From positions 124,001 through 188,000 of the forward strand of contig NZ_CP163521.1 of assembly GCF_041080675.1 (NCBI RefSeq): 64,000 nucleotides of DNA. The letters are read 5' to 3'. How positions within the stretch are numbered: position 1 is the first letter of the stretch; every line of letters begins with the position of its first letter. Source of the stretch: Streptomyces sp. cg36 (GTDB lineage Bacteria > Actinomycetota > Actinomycetes > Streptomycetales > Streptomycetaceae). The notes under the pieces are model-generated. The model worked only from the letters and a program-made list of their open reading frames with translations. It was not told where the DNA came from and made no database searches. Positions 8,483 through 16,542 of the stretch are shown here, one piece after another. Position numbers and translations under genes: made by a program.

Positions 8483-8796
8483 GCGTGTGGCGCACTCCGC
8501 GTGGAGTGGTCCACCGGCTCCTGCGGCACCCGGACAGCGAGGTGACCCTCACGGCCCGCTGCATGTCCGGTGACGGCTGCTCCTGGGAACTGGACGCGAC
8601 CAGTGACCTGGACGACGGAGGTGTCGCGATCATCGAGCACACGGCCGGGACCGGGCACACCCTGTTCGCGCGCAGCGTGGAGGACATGGCCTGCGTGGTG
8701 CTGACGACCCATCAGGACCCGCCCCGGCGCGCGGGCGGTCCCCGGCCGGAGCCGGAGACCGCCGAGGAACACGAACGGCCGCGGGCGGAGTGGTGA
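8479..8796 (+). CDS. Small hypothetical protein, third of four
   Basis: 105 residues from the GTG at 8479, overlapping the preceding stop. The region CMSGDGCSWEL has a CX5C pair, then a beta-rich segment (VAIIEHTAGTGHTLF) and an acidic tail. The pattern resembles small zinc-ribbon-like proteins common in Streptomyces regulator loci. The function is unknown. Confidence 0.6.
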   Translation: MSVWRTPRGVVHRLLRHPDSEVTLTARCMSGDGCSWELDATSDLDDGGVAIIEHTAGTGHTLFARSVEDMACVVLTTHQDPPRRAGGPRPEPETAEEHERPRAEW

Positions 8797-9020
8797 GCCG
8801 GTTCATGGTGATCGGCCCGAGCCGCCACGGCCTCGGGTACTGCCACCGGATCACCCGTGACGCGTGGTCCGGTCAGGTCCTGGCCCTGCGCTGCCCCGGG
8901 TGCCACCAGGGGGTGTGGGTGGACGGCCGCCAGCGGATCGCCCGCCACCACAAGAGCCCCGACGTCCCGGACGCGTGCGGCCTGTCCGGCCTCCACGTGA
9001 TCGACACGGCCCGCGCATAA
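8793..9020 (+). CDS. Small zinc-ribbon-like protein, fourth of four
   Basis: 75 residues from the GTG at 8793; an adjacent GTG at 8790 is also possible. LRCPGCHQGVWV supplies a CX2C knuckle. Later ARHH and DACGL add possible ligands. The start overlaps the previous stop codon, so all four genes appear translationally coupled. The function is unknown. Confidence 0.6.
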   Translation: MSRFMVIGPSRHGLGYCHRITRDAWSGQVLALRCPGCHQGVWVDGRQRIARHHKSPDVPDACGLSGLHVIDTARA

Positions 9021-9296
9021 ACTCCCGGGCCCGGGTCCGGCCCATCCCAGAACGGCCCCGTACCGGGGGGACCGGGGTGCCGGGGTGCCGGGGGGGGGAC
9101 CGGGGGGGGTGCCGGGGGTCCATGGGCGGACCCCACCCAGTCACAGCGGCGCCCTTCACCACGCTCCCCTCGCCCGCGCGGCGAGCACTCGGCCCGGGAC
9201 CCGGCGTTGGTGAGGAACGCCCGACCTGGTGAACTTGCCGTACCGGTCCCGCGTCTTCCCACGCGAGCGCCCACCGACCGCCCAGGAGAACAGAAC
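9021..9296. other. G-run-rich spacer
   Basis: Positions 9064-9119 hold runs of 4 to 9 guanines on the plus strand, enough for a G-quadruplex. No gene is seen. Confidence 0.4.
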
Positions 9297-9686
9297 GTGC
9301 CGCACGAGGACGCCGAGCCGACGGAGCGAACCGAGCAGGAGGAGCGAGCCGCGCAGAAGGAGCGCGCCGGGCAGCAGGGAGGTGGCGAGCCGGGGCATAC
9401 CGGTCACGCCCTGGAGCCCTGGTGGGCGGACCTCGGGACGTGGGGAGCCGTCGCGCTCATCGCGTTCGGCGCTCTCGCGGCGATATGGGTCTTCCTCCGG
9501 CTGCCCGGCACCCCGGACGAGCCTCCGACCGGGTACTACGGCGCCGCCAAGGTCATCGCCATCGGCCTGGTGACGGTGGGGTGCGCGGTGATGGGCCGCC
9601 GCCGTTCCCGCACCGGCGCCGCGCACGTGGAGGAGACGGGCGAGCGGGCGGGTCAGCGGGCCGAGGGGCGGGCGGAGCAGCCGTGA
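9297..9686 (+). CDS. Small membrane protein with two transmembrane segments
   Basis: About 129 residues from the GTG at 9297, behind an AGGAG 11 bases upstream. A 40-residue charged Glu/Gln/Arg-rich cytoplasmic N-terminus precedes a hydrophobic helix (WGAVALIAFGALAAIWVFL). A second helix follows (VIAIGLVTVGCAVMG), ending in RRR and a charged tail. The stop overlaps the start of the HD-domain gene, so the two are probably co-translated. The function is unknown. Confidence 0.65.
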   Translation: MPHEDAEPTERTEQEERAAQKERAGQQGGGEPGHTGHALEPWWADLGTWGAVALIAFGALAAIWVFLRLPGTPDEPPTGYYGAAKVIAIGLVTVGCAVMGRRRSRTGAAHVEETGERAGQRAEGRAEQP

Positions 9687-10300
9687 CCGTACCCTCGCCG
9701 GAGGACATCCGCGCGCTGCACGAGAAGCACGCCCCCTCCCGGGAGGCGTTCGCGCTCGTCTGGACCCACTGCGAGATCGTGTGGCGGATCGCCGAAGGGC
9801 TGCTGGACCGCTGGGAGGAGACGGGCCCGGAAATGGCAGCGGGGGTGGACCGTGCGCTCGTACGGGCCGGATGTCTGCTGCACGACATCGGCGTCTACCG
9901 CCTCTACGACGACAACGGCCGCCTGGACCAAGCCAATTACCTACGCCACGGGGTGCTCGGCCACGGGCTCCTCGCCGAGGAAGGCTGGCCCGAGTCGTTG
10001 TGCCGGTTCTGCTCCTGCCACACCGGGGTAGGACTGACCAGGCACGACATCGAGCACCAGCGCCTGCCGCTGCCGCCCGGCGACTACCTCGCGCGGACGG
10101 TCGAGGAGCGGTTGGTCATGTACGCGGACAAGTTCCACAGCAAGACCACACCGCCCACGTTCCTCACCGCGGACAGCTACGCCGCCAAGGTCTCCCGCTT
10201 CGGCGCCGACAAGACGGTCGCCTTCCGGGAGTTGAGGGCGGTGTTCGGGGAGCCGGAGCTGGGCGGGCTCGTCGCCGAGTACGGGCATGCCGTGCGCTGA
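9683..10300 (+). CDS. HD-domain phosphohydrolase
   Basis: 205 residues from the GTG at 9683. Metal-binding HD motifs are visible: LVWTHCEIVW (first His), CLLHDIGVY (HD pair near residues 67-68), RHGVLGHGLLAEEG and CSCHTGVGLT (later His). VMYADKFH supplies the distal Asp. HD proteins hydrolyse phosphomonoesters or nucleotides; the substrate cannot be inferred. The gene is coupled to the upstream membrane protein by an overlapping stop/start. Confidence 0.8.
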   Translation: MTVPSPEDIRALHEKHAPSREAFALVWTHCEIVWRIAEGLLDRWEETGPEMAAGVDRALVRAGCLLHDIGVYRLYDDNGRLDQANYLRHGVLGHGLLAEEGWPESLCRFCSCHTGVGLTRHDIEHQRLPLPPGDYLARTVEERLVMYADKFHSKTTPPTFLTADSYAAKVSRFGADKTVAFRELRAVFGEPELGGLVAEYGHAVR

Positions 10301-10348
10301 GGGCGCACACGGCCTCGGCCGCTGCGTACGGCGCCACCCCGTACTCCG

Positions 10349-10762
10349 CTACTCGGCCACGACCCCCGTGTTCTGGCAGGCGGTCAGCAGCCAGCGGCCG
10401 TCGGCCTGCTTCGACACCACGTACAGCGGCGCGCCCTCGCTCTCCTCGCCCGGGGTCAGATAGCGCTGGCGGACCTTGACCGCCGCCACGTCCGGGCGGA
10501 TGAAGAGGATGTGGGCCACCTCGTAGGTGACCTTGCCGTCCCAGTTGGCGGCGGGGAGGACCTTGCGGGTGAACGCGGCGATCGCGTCGAACCCGATGAG
10601 GACTTTGCCGCGGGCCGTCGTCCAGACCGCGTCCGGGTGGAAGAGCCCGAGGAACTCCTCGGGGTCCTTGTTCTGCTGAGAGTGCTCGACCGTGGCGAGG
10701 AGCTGGTGGATCGCTTCGATGTCGGCCGTGGGGGCCGAGGTTTCCGTGGTCATGTGGATCAT
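10349..10762 (-). CDS. SgcJ/EcaC-type NTF2-like protein (DUF4440)
   Basis: 137 residues. GGAGGT seven bases upstream fixes the ATG at 10762. It is a small alpha+beta-cone protein (IHQLLATVEHSQQ ... FLGLFHPDAVWTT ... YVVSKQADGRWLLTACQNT), typical of the SgcJ/EcaC family. That family includes proteins near antibiotic clusters and stand-alone homologues. No catalytic residues can be assigned with confidence. It is convergent with the HD gene. Confidence 0.75.
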   Translation of the reverse strand: MIHMTTETSAPTADIEAIHQLLATVEHSQQNKDPEEFLGLFHPDAVWTTARGKVLIGFDAIAAFTRKVLPAANWDGKVTYEVAHILFIRPDVAAVKVRQRYLTPGEESEGAPLYVVSKQADGRWLLTACQNTGVVAE

Positions 10763-11234
10763 CGTCGTACCTCCAGCATGGTTGAGGTCAAGGGCAGGGG
10801 GGTGAGGAGACGGGGGCTGCCTCCTGCGCGGCGGAGACGCCGGGCGCGCCGACGGCTCGGGAGGTCTCCATGGCGTGCGAGCTCCTGTCTCGGACGTGGG
10901 GAGCGGAAGGCGTGGGGGTGTGGGGGTGGGGAGTTAGGGGGATCGCGGGGCGGGATGCGTGGTGCGGCAACCGGTGTGGACCTGGCATCCGCCCCGCCCT
11001 CGCCCGCTGTGGATGGGTACGGGGCGGGCGAGGGCGGGCGCCCCCGTTGTGCGACGCCCCGCGTACGCGTCCCTCCCGGACGAGGGGAAGGCCCGGCGGT
11101 GAGCCGGCCGGTCATGACCGGAGGTGCGAAAGGCGCGGTTCAACGATCGACCGCCCGGTATCCGCGTGGATAGACTTTTGCGCAAGGATGCAAATGTTGT
11201 GCGGCCAACTCACCGACGCACGGGGGATGCCAGG
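10763..11234. other. Intergenic region upstream of the ArsR-like gene
   Basis: No coding signal. Positions 11177-11194 hold TTTGC and GCAAA arms around eight bases, about 40 bp before the ArsR-like start, a plausible operator. Confidence 0.4.
11177..11194. promoter_or_regulatory. Candidate ArsR operator
   Basis: TTTGC-N8-GCAAA inverted repeat in a short AT-rich stretch about 40 bp upstream of the ArsR-type gene. The position suits autoregulation. Confidence 0.35.
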
Positions 11235-11831
11235 GTGACAAGGGTCAGTTTGACGAGGGACGACCGCGAGCGGACACGGCCGGGGCGGACGCCGTCGCCC
11301 GGACCGCGACCGGGGGCGGCGGCGCGCCTCGACGACGTACTGAACCTGCTGCCGCTGCCGGGCGTCTCCTGGCACGAGGGCGAGCCGCGCCGGGGCGGGC
11401 CCGTCGACCCCGAAGAGGCGTTCGTGGGGCGGACTTTGGGATTGCGGGTCCATGGCGGCGCGAGTGCGCGCGTACGGATCGATCCGCCGGGCGAGTCGGG
11501 AACGGCCACCCGCTGCCGGACCACCGCGACCGCCCCGGACGACTCCACCGCACCCGACGCCGACACCCCGGCCCGTGCGCTGGTGTCGGTCCTGGGGGCG
11601 ACGAGGGCGGCGGCCCTGCTCGCGGTGGTGCGGACCCCGGCCCTCACCACCGGCCAACTCGCGACCACCCTGGGAATCTCCCCCGCCGCCGCCTCCCGCC
11701 ACGCCTCCGTCCTGCGCGACGCCGGCCTGATAGCCACCCTCCGCAACGGCCAATCGGTCCACCACGCCCCGACGCGGCTCGGCAGGAGGTTGCTGAACGG
11801 GGCAACCACCGCTGCCGCCCCTCCCCACTAG
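11235..11831 (+). pseudogene. ArsR-family winged-helix regulator, probably internally deleted
   Basis: 198 residues from the GTG at 11235. The C-terminal 75 residues are a complete ArsR wHTH (LGATRAAALLAVV, TTGQLATTLGISPAAASRHA, LRDAGLIATLRNGQSVHH). Related actinobacterial regulators are much longer, with an N-terminal domain of roughly 200 residues. Here the opening strand (VTRVSLTRDDRERTR) resembles that domain's start, but what follows is shortened Pro/Arg-rich sequence. I infer a deletion in the sensory half. DNA binding might persist. Confidence 0.5.
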
Positions 11832-11884
11832 TCCCAACTGGTCTGAGACGCGGGCAGATCCACCGCGACCCACCTCGACCGCTC

Positions 11885-12094
11885 TTGGGCAATCCCGATG
11901 CGCGCCCGGACGCGTATCTGGAAGACCGCGTCCGCCGCGCGATGTCGGTGTGGACGCGGGTCGGACCGGAGGCCGAGCAGCGGGCGGTACGCGACCTCCG
12001 CGCCGACCTCGACTCCGGCCGCTGGGCCGAACGCAACCGCGGCCTCGCCGCCCTCGACGCGGCCGATCTCGGCCTTCGTCTGCTGGTGGCTTGA
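11885..12094 (+). pseudogene. C-terminal scrap of a SAM-dependent methyltransferase
   Basis: The 69-residue frame ends WAERNRGLAALDAADLGLRLLVA. This is the usual tail of a large actinobacterial class I methyltransferase family (W-x-x-R-x-x-x-L-x-x-x-D-x-x-D-x-G-x-R-L-x-V-A). The SAM-binding part is absent upstream, where the degraded ArsR gene lies. It is most likely a decayed remnant. Confidence 0.5.
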
Positions 12095-12132
12095 GGGGGG
12101 GGGAGTGGGGGCGGGGGACCATCCCGGTGGCG

Positions 12133-12155
12133 CCTTGGGGCGGGTGGCCCCAAGG
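12133..12155 (-). terminator. Hairpin terminator for the small secreted protein
   Basis: CCTTGGGG and CCCCAAGG are perfect 8-bp arms with a 7-nt loop, 30 bp downstream of the minus-strand stop at 12183. Confidence 0.6.
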
Positions 12156-12182
12156 GCCGGGAACGGCGGGAGGCGGGCCGGG

Positions 12183-12377
12183 TCAGCCGCCGAGGGGCAG
12201 GCCGCCGGTGAGGTTGGAGGCGACGGGGCCGGTGGGCAGGCCGTTGAGGAGGCCGCCGACGAGGTCGCCTCCGGCCGAGGGGTTCGGCCCGACCGCGGCC
12301 TGCGCGGTGGCGGTGGTCGCGGACAGGGCCGCTCCCGCGAGGACAACGGCTGCGAGGACGTGCTTCACATCGATCAT
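12183..12377 (-). CDS. Small secreted Gly/Leu-rich protein
   Basis: 64 residues. A Sec signal peptide covers about residues 1-28 (hydrophobic VLAAVVLAGAALSA, cleavage near AQAA). The mature part is about 36 residues with repeats like LVGGLLNGLP and LTGGLPLGG, and no cysteine. It lies next to a chaplin gene on the same strand, but it lacks the chaplin motif and is not a rodlin by length. It may be another small surface protein; this is inferred only from size, secretion and context. Confidence 0.6.
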   Translation of the reverse strand: MIDVKHVLAAVVLAGAALSATTATAQAAVGPNPSAGGDLVGGLLNGLPTGPVASNLTGGLPLGG

Positions 12378-12572
12378 GCCTAGCTAACGCTCCGGCTCCC
12401 CGTCCGTCACGCACGCCCGTGCAACGCGCCGGGGCGCCGCCCGCCCGGCGGGAGGGTCCGGGGCGGCGCTGGGGGGTGGGGTGGGCTGCGCGGACGTGTA
12501 CGCGTACGTACGCGGACCTGCTCTCCCACGTACGCACGGGGGCGGGGGGACGTGCTCGCGCACGGGAATGCC

Positions 12573-12617
12573 GCAGGCCGTGGCCCGCCCCCGTACACGG
12601 GTCGGGCCACGGCCTGC
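12573..12617 (-). terminator. Hairpin terminator downstream of the chaplin
   Basis: 15-bp perfect arms (12573-12587 and 12603-12617) with a 15-nt loop, just past the chaplin stop at 12629. Confidence 0.7.
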
Positions 12618-12628
12618 GCGGCTGCTGG

Positions 12629-12865
12629 TCAGTTGTTGACGCAGGTGTTCCCGAAGGCCGGGTTCAGCGCGCCGCCGAGGTTGGCGGTGTTGCCGCAGAC
12701 GTTCACCGGAACGTGCACGGGAACCTGGGCCATGTTGCCCGAGAGGACGCCGGGGGAGTGGGCGGCAGCGCCCTGGGCGTCGGCGTCGGCCGCGGCGGCA
12801 CCCGCACCGGCGAGAACTCCGGCCGAGGCCAGGGCGACAGTGGAGAGGACGGTCTGCATGCGCAT
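12629..12865 (-). CDS. Short chaplin (hydrophobic surface amyloid)
   Basis: 78 residues. The signal peptide runs to about residue 28 (AGAGAAAADA). The mature chain has the chaplin hallmarks SPGVLSGN, PVHVPVNVCGN, GALNPAFGN and TCVNN, with two cysteines about 17 residues apart that form the intrachain disulphide. Short chaplins assemble into amyloid fibrils on aerial hyphae and spores and make them water-repellent. There is no LPXTG wall-sorting signal, so this is the short class. A similar gene is at 23912-24148. Confidence 0.92.
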   Translation of the reverse strand: MRMQTVLSTVALASAGVLAGAGAAAADADAQGAAAHSPGVLSGNMAQVPVHVPVNVCGNTANLGGALNPAFGNTCVNN

Positions 12866-13105
12866 GGCTACCCCAGTTCAACGAACGTCGTGGTCATTCA
12901 CGTTGGTAACCCGCAGAACACCACACCGGGCCCGGCTTTCGGCCCGCGCAAGCGTCCTTTGCGGCCAGGACCCACTCAACCGGACTAACGATGCCGTCCG
13001 CCCGGCGCACGGGGCGTTGTCAGTGGGGTGCCGCATGATCGGTGTGTCAGTGCTTCGCGGTTCTTCCACGAGGATCTCGGGGCTTCCACGGGGATGGGGA
13101 CAACC

Positions 13106-13447
13106 ATGCCGATCACCAACCAGCAGGCGGCGGAACGTGCGTTTCTGCGACCGCTGTACGCCTCCGACTACTACCCCGACCACGTCGTCGACCTGGGCAG
13201 GGCGATCCTGATACGGCTCTGCGAGCGCATCGAGGCCGAGCGGCCGTCGGACCTGGCGGCGCTGTACGTACTGACGCAGGCCGCGACGGAGGAGTTCAAC
13301 CTGCTGGAGGCGGAGTTCGAGGCGGCCGGGAGCGAGATGGAGACGGTGGCGCGCGAGGAGATCGCCGAGGACTTCTGGTTCGTGGCGTCGGCGTACGGGT
13401 TCGCGGACGCGGATGTGGAGGAGCTGATCGCGACGAGGGAGTGGTGA
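13106..13447 (+). CDS. DUF5713 family protein
   Basis: 113 residues from the ATG at 13106. The sequence is a soluble, acidic, helical protein (YYPDHVVDLGRAILIRLCER, ATEEFNLLEAEFEAAGSEME, EIAEDFWFVASAYGF) matching the DUF5713 pattern as I know it. The function is unknown. The frame is open upstream to 13028, but the extra residues look non-coding. Confidence 0.75.
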   Translation: MPITNQQAAERAFLRPLYASDYYPDHVVDLGRAILIRLCERIEAERPSDLAALYVLTQAATEEFNLLEAEFEAAGSEMETVAREEIAEDFWFVASAYGFADADVEELIATREW

Positions 13448-13719
13448 GGGCCGGGACGCTGGTCGGCGTGTGCGGCGCGGCCGGACGCCTCGTGCTGCGC
13501 GGCCGAATACGTCGGTCGGGGCGGCCGTGCAACGCGGTGGCCGGTCAAAGCGGTTGTGAGCAGCCTGACGGGTCTCGAACAGGGTCACGCCCAGGCCCGA
13601 AACACAGTCGGCCGGCGGATCACGGCGTAGGTCGGGTGCGGCTGCGGGCTGTCGGCAACGCCGATGCCGGTTCGGGGTGACGAGGGCTGTACGGGGCTGA
13701 GGCCGCCGCGGCCGGTTCG

Positions 13720-14655
13720 TCAGAGAGCGGCCGGAAGCCGGAACCGTACGTCGGTGAGTTGTTCCGAGAGTTCCCACAGGCGGTGGCCGGTCCGGGGGTC
13801 GGCCGCGGCGGTGGACGGCTGCACCCGCGTCGGGCCGCCGCGCAGCTCGGCGAAGCCGTCCGGCCCGATGAACTCACCGCCCCGCGCGTCCGGGGCGGTG
13901 GCCGCGTACAGCTGGGGCAGCGCACCCTGCTCCGGGCGCTGGGCGAGCGGGGCGAGGATGCGGCCGAACAGCACCTTCACCAGGGCGACCGGTGCGCTCG
14001 TCTGGAGGTTGGTGGCGGTGTATCCGGGGTGGGCGAGCACGCTGCGCACCGGGCTGCCGGCCGCGGTCAGCCGCCGGTGGAGCTCCAGTCCGAAGACGGC
14101 GTTGGCGAACTTCGACTGGTTGTAGAACCCCATGGGCGAGTACGTGCGCTCGCCGGCGAGGTCGTCGAAGTGGAGGTGCCCCTGCCGGTGGTTGGTCGAA
14201 CTCACCGTGACCACGCGGGGGTTGTCGCCGTCGGTCAGCAGGTCGAGCAGGAGGCCGGTGAGCGCGAAGTGGCCGAGGTGGTTGCAGGCGAACTGCGACT
14301 CGTGGCCCTGGGCGCTCAGTGAGCGGGGCGGCGCCATCAGGCCGGCGTTGTTGACGAGCACGTCCAGCCGCGGATGGTCGGCGTGCAGCTGATCGGCGAA
14401 GGCCCGGACCGAATCGAGGTCGGCGAGGTCGAGGCGGCGCACCTCAAGGGCGGCGCCGGGCTGCTCGGCGGTGATCTCTGCGGCGGCCCGGTGGCCCTTC
14501 TCCTCGTCGCGTACCGCGAGGATCACGTGCCCGCCCTTGCGCGCGAGTGCCCGGGTGGTCGCGAGGCCGAGGCCGCTGTTGGCTCCGGTGACGACACACA
14601 CCCGCTCGGCCTGGTCCGGGATCCGATCGGCGGTCCAGCGCTGGTTCTTCCTCAT
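13720..14655 (-). CDS. Short-chain dehydrogenase/reductase
   Basis: 311 residues from the ATG at 14655. An earlier in-frame ATG at 14718 would place the start inside the operator region. The cofactor motif TGANSGLG is near residues 23-30. NNAG follows, then the catalytic Ser in VSSTNHRQG and the YNQSK pair (Y-x-x-x-K). This is the retinol-dehydrogenase/WW-oxidoreductase-like branch (SQFACNHLGHFALTGLLLDLL). The substrate is unknown. It is divergent from a TetR gene with palindromes between them, so it is probably that regulator's target. Confidence 0.88.
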   Translation of the reverse strand: MRKNQRWTADRIPDQAERVCVVTGANSGLGLATTRALARKGGHVILAVRDEEKGHRAAAEITAEQPGAALEVRRLDLADLDSVRAFADQLHADHPRLDVLVNNAGLMAPPRSLSAQGHESQFACNHLGHFALTGLLLDLLTDGDNPRVVTVSSTNHRQGHLHFDDLAGERTYSPMGFYNQSKFANAVFGLELHRRLTAAGSPVRSVLAHPGYTATNLQTSAPVALVKVLFGRILAPLAQRPEQGALPQLYAATAPDARGGEFIGPDGFAELRGGPTRVQPSTAAADPRTGHRLWELSEQLTDVRFRLPAAL

Positions 14656-14674
14656 GCGGCACACGTTGCCTTCG

Positions 14675-14709
14675 ATGGCACTTGGTGTCAAGTGGTTACC
14701 GAGTGCCAT
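14675..14709. promoter_or_regulatory. Nested palindromes, candidate TetR operator
   Basis: An outer inverted repeat (14675-14686 against 14698-14709, 11 of 12 bases paired) encloses part of a second perfect one (CACTTG-GTGT-CAAGTG at 14679-14694). Both lie in the 80-bp gap between the SDR and TetR starts. This is the usual layout for a TetR repressor controlling itself and a divergent oxidoreductase. Confidence 0.65.
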
Positions 14710-14735
14710 GGATGGCATGGCGATAGGATGGCCCG

Positions 14736-15344
14736 GTGAGCCCCCACCCTGAAGTCACCATGGCCCAGCGCAAACGCCAGCTCGTCTCCAACGAGCTGAG
14801 CGAAGCGGCGCTGCAGCTCCTGGCGCTGAGGGGGTTCGACGCGGTCACCATTGACGAGATCGCGGCCACCGCCGGCGTGTCCAAGCGAACGTTCTTCCGG
14901 TACTTCGCCTCCAAGGAGGACGTGGTCGTCCAGTTCCTGGCCGACATGGGCACCGGCATGCGCGCCGCGCTGGCGTCCCGTCCCGTAGAGGAGCAGCCTT
15001 CCGAGGCCCTGCGGCACACCGTCTGGGTCTCCATGGCCGCCTGCGCCGACCATTCCGACCGGGCACTGCGCGTGGTTCAGCTGATCCTGCGCACCCCCGC
15101 CCTGCGCGCACGCTTCCTGGAGCGCCAGGACCAGTGGCGCGACGACCTGGCAGCGGAGTTGGCGCAGCGCCTGGGGCGCGACCCCGGCACCGATCTGTAC
15201 CCGCAGCTGGCCGCCGGGATGGCGCTCAACGCCTTCGACGCCGTGCTGCGACGGTGGAGCGGCAGCGACGGCGCCGAGGATCCCGCCGAACTGACCGACC
15301 GGGCCTTCGCCACCATTGCCCCAGCGCTGGACTCTGTTGAGTGA
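14736..15344 (+). CDS. TetR-family repressor
   Basis: 202 residues. The GTG at 14736 has AGGAT 7 bases upstream; an internal ATG at 14760 is possible. Residues 10-60 are the TetR HTH (ALQLLALRGFDAVTIDEIAATAGVSKRTFFRYFASKED). The C-terminal ligand domain resembles MftR-like and small-drug sensors (ALRHTVWVSMAACADHSDRALRV). It is divergent from the SDR gene and probably represses it. Confidence 0.88.
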   Translation: MSPHPEVTMAQRKRQLVSNELSEAALQLLALRGFDAVTIDEIAATAGVSKRTFFRYFASKEDVVVQFLADMGTGMRAALASRPVEEQPSEALRHTVWVSMAACADHSDRALRVVQLILRTPALRARFLERQDQWRDDLAAELAQRLGRDPGTDLYPQLAAGMALNAFDAVLRRWSGSDGAEDPAELTDRAFATIAPALDSVE

Positions 15345-15648
15345 GCGGTCGGTTCGGTCAGCCTGAGTGAGCCGACGGTTCGCTCAGCCGTGAGGACAGC
15401 GCGGGACGGTGCGGGCACACCCGGAGCCCGGGGGCGTCGACGGCCGGGCGGGGTCGTGCCGTTCCGTGCAGCGACTGAAGCGACTGGGGCCCGGAGTCGC
15501 GTACCGGCCGCGCCGGGGCCGGGCGGACGGGCTCTCCCTCCTGGCCTGCGCCGATAAGGGCGAGGTAAAAGCGCCATAGGCGGCGGGACCGGTTCTGCGG
15601 CAGGCTCGGCGGTCCGAAGCGGGGCAGGGACCGGAAGAGGTGTCGAGC
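15345..15648. other. Intergenic region
   Basis: GGTTCGGTCAG/TGAGTGAGC-like short repeats near 15345-15390. No gene or strong hairpin seen. The VOC gene's ribosome-binding site (GGAAGAGG) is at its right end. Confidence 0.4.
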
Positions 15649-16437
15649 GTGGCAGAAGCGACGGTGCGGGCGAACGAGACGACGGTGCCGGTGCTGCCGT
15701 GCGTGTCGGTGGAGGAGACGCTGGAGTTCTACCAGGCGCTGGGTTTCAAGGTCACCCACCAGCAGACCCGGCCCTATGTCTATCTGGCGCTGGAGTGGAG
15801 CGGCTTCGCGCTGCACTTCGGGACGCCGCCGAAGAACATCGACCCGGGCCGGGAGGACGCCGGCGCCTGCCTGGTCCTGGTCGACGCGGTCGCGCCGTAC
15901 CACGCGGAGTTCACCCGGGCCCTGCGCGCCGCCTACGGCAAGGTCCTGGCCAAGGGCAGGCCGCGCATCACCCGGTACAGGCCCGGGGCGAGCCGGTTCA
16001 CCCTCGTCGACCCGTCCGGGAACACGGTCATCTTCATCCAGCGGGACGAGCCCGCCGAGCTGGAGTACGGCGGCTCCAAGAGCCTCACGGGCCTGGCCAA
16101 GGCGCTCGACAACGCCCGTATCCACGCCGAGTTCAAGAGCGACGACCGCACCGCCCTGCGCGTGATCACCACGGCGATGCGCAGGTACGGGGACACCGCC
16201 CCGCCCCTGGACGTGGCCCGCGCCCTCGCCCACCTCGTCGAGCTCGCCACCTCCCTGGAGGAGCCCGACGGCGTCGAGGAGTGGCTGCGCCGACTGAACG
16301 CCCTCGACCTCACCGACGCCGAACGCCATGAAGTCACCGAAGGACTCCGCACCGCCGACGCACTCCACCTGTGGCGCACCGAGGCGGCCCCGGAGGACCC
16401 GCAGGGCCCCGAAGAAGGGGCGGCGGACACGCCCTGA
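15649..16437 (+). CDS. VOC (glyoxalase/bleomycin-resistance fold) protein with helical tail
   Basis: About 262 residues. The GTG at 15649 is favoured by GGAAGAGG 9 bases upstream over the GTG at 15640. Residues 10-125 are one VOC module (VPVLPCVSVEETLEFYQALGF ... FTLVDPSGNTVIFIQ). The C-terminal 130 residues are helical (LTGLAKALDNARIHAEFKSDD), which most small VOC proteins lack. VOC members include metal enzymes and drug-binding proteins. The substrate is unknown. Confidence 0.8.
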   Translation: MAEATVRANETTVPVLPCVSVEETLEFYQALGFKVTHQQTRPYVYLALEWSGFALHFGTPPKNIDPGREDAGACLVLVDAVAPYHAEFTRALRAAYGKVLAKGRPRITRYRPGASRFTLVDPSGNTVIFIQRDEPAELEYGGSKSLTGLAKALDNARIHAEFKSDDRTALRVITTAMRRYGDTAPPLDVARALAHLVELATSLEEPDGVEEWLRRLNALDLTDAERHEVTEGLRTADALHLWRTEAAPEDPQGPEEGAADTP

Positions 16438-16542
16438 CCCGTTCGCCGGGTCGGCCTCCGATGCGATGAGCCGTGCCCCGTACCTGCGTACCCCCGAGTC
16501 GCACCGGGCCGGGCCAGAGGGGGCGCCGGTCCACCGGCCGGA

